Positions 63,766 through 64,000 of a DNA stretch of 64,000 bases are shown here, one piece after another; within the stretch, counting starts at the first letter, position 1; each line of letters begins with the position of its first letter. The position numbers and the translations under genes are program-made. This DNA is from Oscillatoria sp. SIO1A7 (lineage in GTDB: Bacteria > Cyanobacteriota > Cyanobacteriia > Cyanobacteriales > Laspinemataceae). The notes below the pieces were generated by a model. The model made no database searches. It was not told where the DNA came from and saw nothing but the letters and a program-made list of their open reading frames with translations. The DNA lies in assembly GCA_010672965.1 (NCBI GenBank), contig JAAHFN010000029.1, positions 51,082 to 115,081 on the forward strand, given 5' to 3'.

Positions 63766-63947
63766 TAATTGGGCATTGGGAATTGGGCATAGGGCATGGG
63801 GCATTGGGCATTGGGCATTGGGCATTGGGAATTGGGCATAGGGCATTGGGCATTGGGCATTGGGCATTGGGCATTGGGCATTGGGCATTGGGCATTGGGC
63901 ATTGGGCATTGGGCATTGGGCGTTGGGCATTGGGCATTGGGCATTGG
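63766..63947. repeat. GGGCATT heptamer tandem array
   Basis: About 26 copies of GGGCATT with a few GGGAATT, GGGCATA and GGGCGTT variants. This is a short tandemly repeated repetitive (STRR) type sequence, a class known from filamentous cyanobacteria. The same heptamer in reverse sits on the other side of the deaminase gene (62641-62716). Confidence 0.92.
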
Positions 63948-64000
63948 AGACTGGGAGTACAGCGGTATGCACTCGAGGTTCGTACTGAGTAATATCTCGT

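Noticed and set aside
63766..63947. Possible CRISPR array
   Set aside because: The unit is a 7-base direct tandem repeat without spacers; there is no cas gene.

Overview
The window is chromosomal DNA of a cyanobacterium, most likely a filamentous one with a repeat-rich genome. The evidence is the very frequent HIP1 octamer GCGATCGC, the fbp-tal-zwf-opcA order of the oxidative pentose phosphate genes, a CAAD-domain membrane protein, a monomeric B12-dependent ribonucleotide reductase, and spacers full of short tandem repeats. I cannot name the genus from this sequence alone.

Layout. 0.5-6.5 kb: a large hybrid histidine kinase/response regulator/nucleotide cyclase, MazG and a DUF2227 membrane protein, then tRNA-Val(UAC). 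6.8-14.8 kb: scattered housekeeping and membrane genes (methyltransferase, DUF3352 protein, ICMT-like methyltransferase, voltage-gated-type K+ channel) mixed with gene debris: a subtilisin fragment joined to a Uma2 fragment, an aspartic protease remnant, a Uma2 remnant and a nucleotidyltransferase remnant. 14.8-36.6 kb: mainly core genes (M23 peptidase, aroA, CAAD protein, D-2-hydroxyacid dehydrogenase, rhodanese, hrcA, STAS protein, nrdJ, RRM protein, fbp, tal, zwf, opcA). 36.7-56.2 kb: an accessory block with every gene on the minus strand. It holds a frameshifted membrane-protein gene, a decayed eCIS-core (DUF4157) gene, a membrane Fe-S protein with a repeat tail, two paralogous Ser/Thr kinases fused to periplasmic-type ligand-binding domains, an FHA protein, an SH3b protein, a lipoprotein, a calcium-binding-repeat protein, an MFS transporter, and a ricin-lectin/DM9 protein. 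56.6-64 kb: a STAND NTPase with a vMAP-type N-terminal HTH, a GRDP-like protein, an unknown HTH protein, a MNT/HEPN pair and an adenosine deaminase-family protein.

How genes work together. fbp, tal, zwf and opcA serve the oxidative pentose phosphate route, with OpcA activating G6PDH. In the 39-55 kb block the kinases, the FHA reader and the membrane Fe-S protein look like parts of an envelope-sensing phosphorylation circuit. This is inference from domains and proximity. The kinase locus was duplicated together with its MFS neighbour, since a piece of that transporter gene survives beside the second kinase copy.

Repeats shape the region. I see three families of short elements with terminal inverted repeats (ends TATAGCGTTTCTCAAAT, GGACTTACGC, TATAGCRCTACGC). 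I also see heptamer and longer G/C-rich tandem repeats, and perfect long hairpins. Spacer-type repeats lie in frame inside at least three coding regions (the hybrid kinase, the STAND NTPase and the 36.9-37.6 kb membrane protein), which is the most unusual recurring property of the window.
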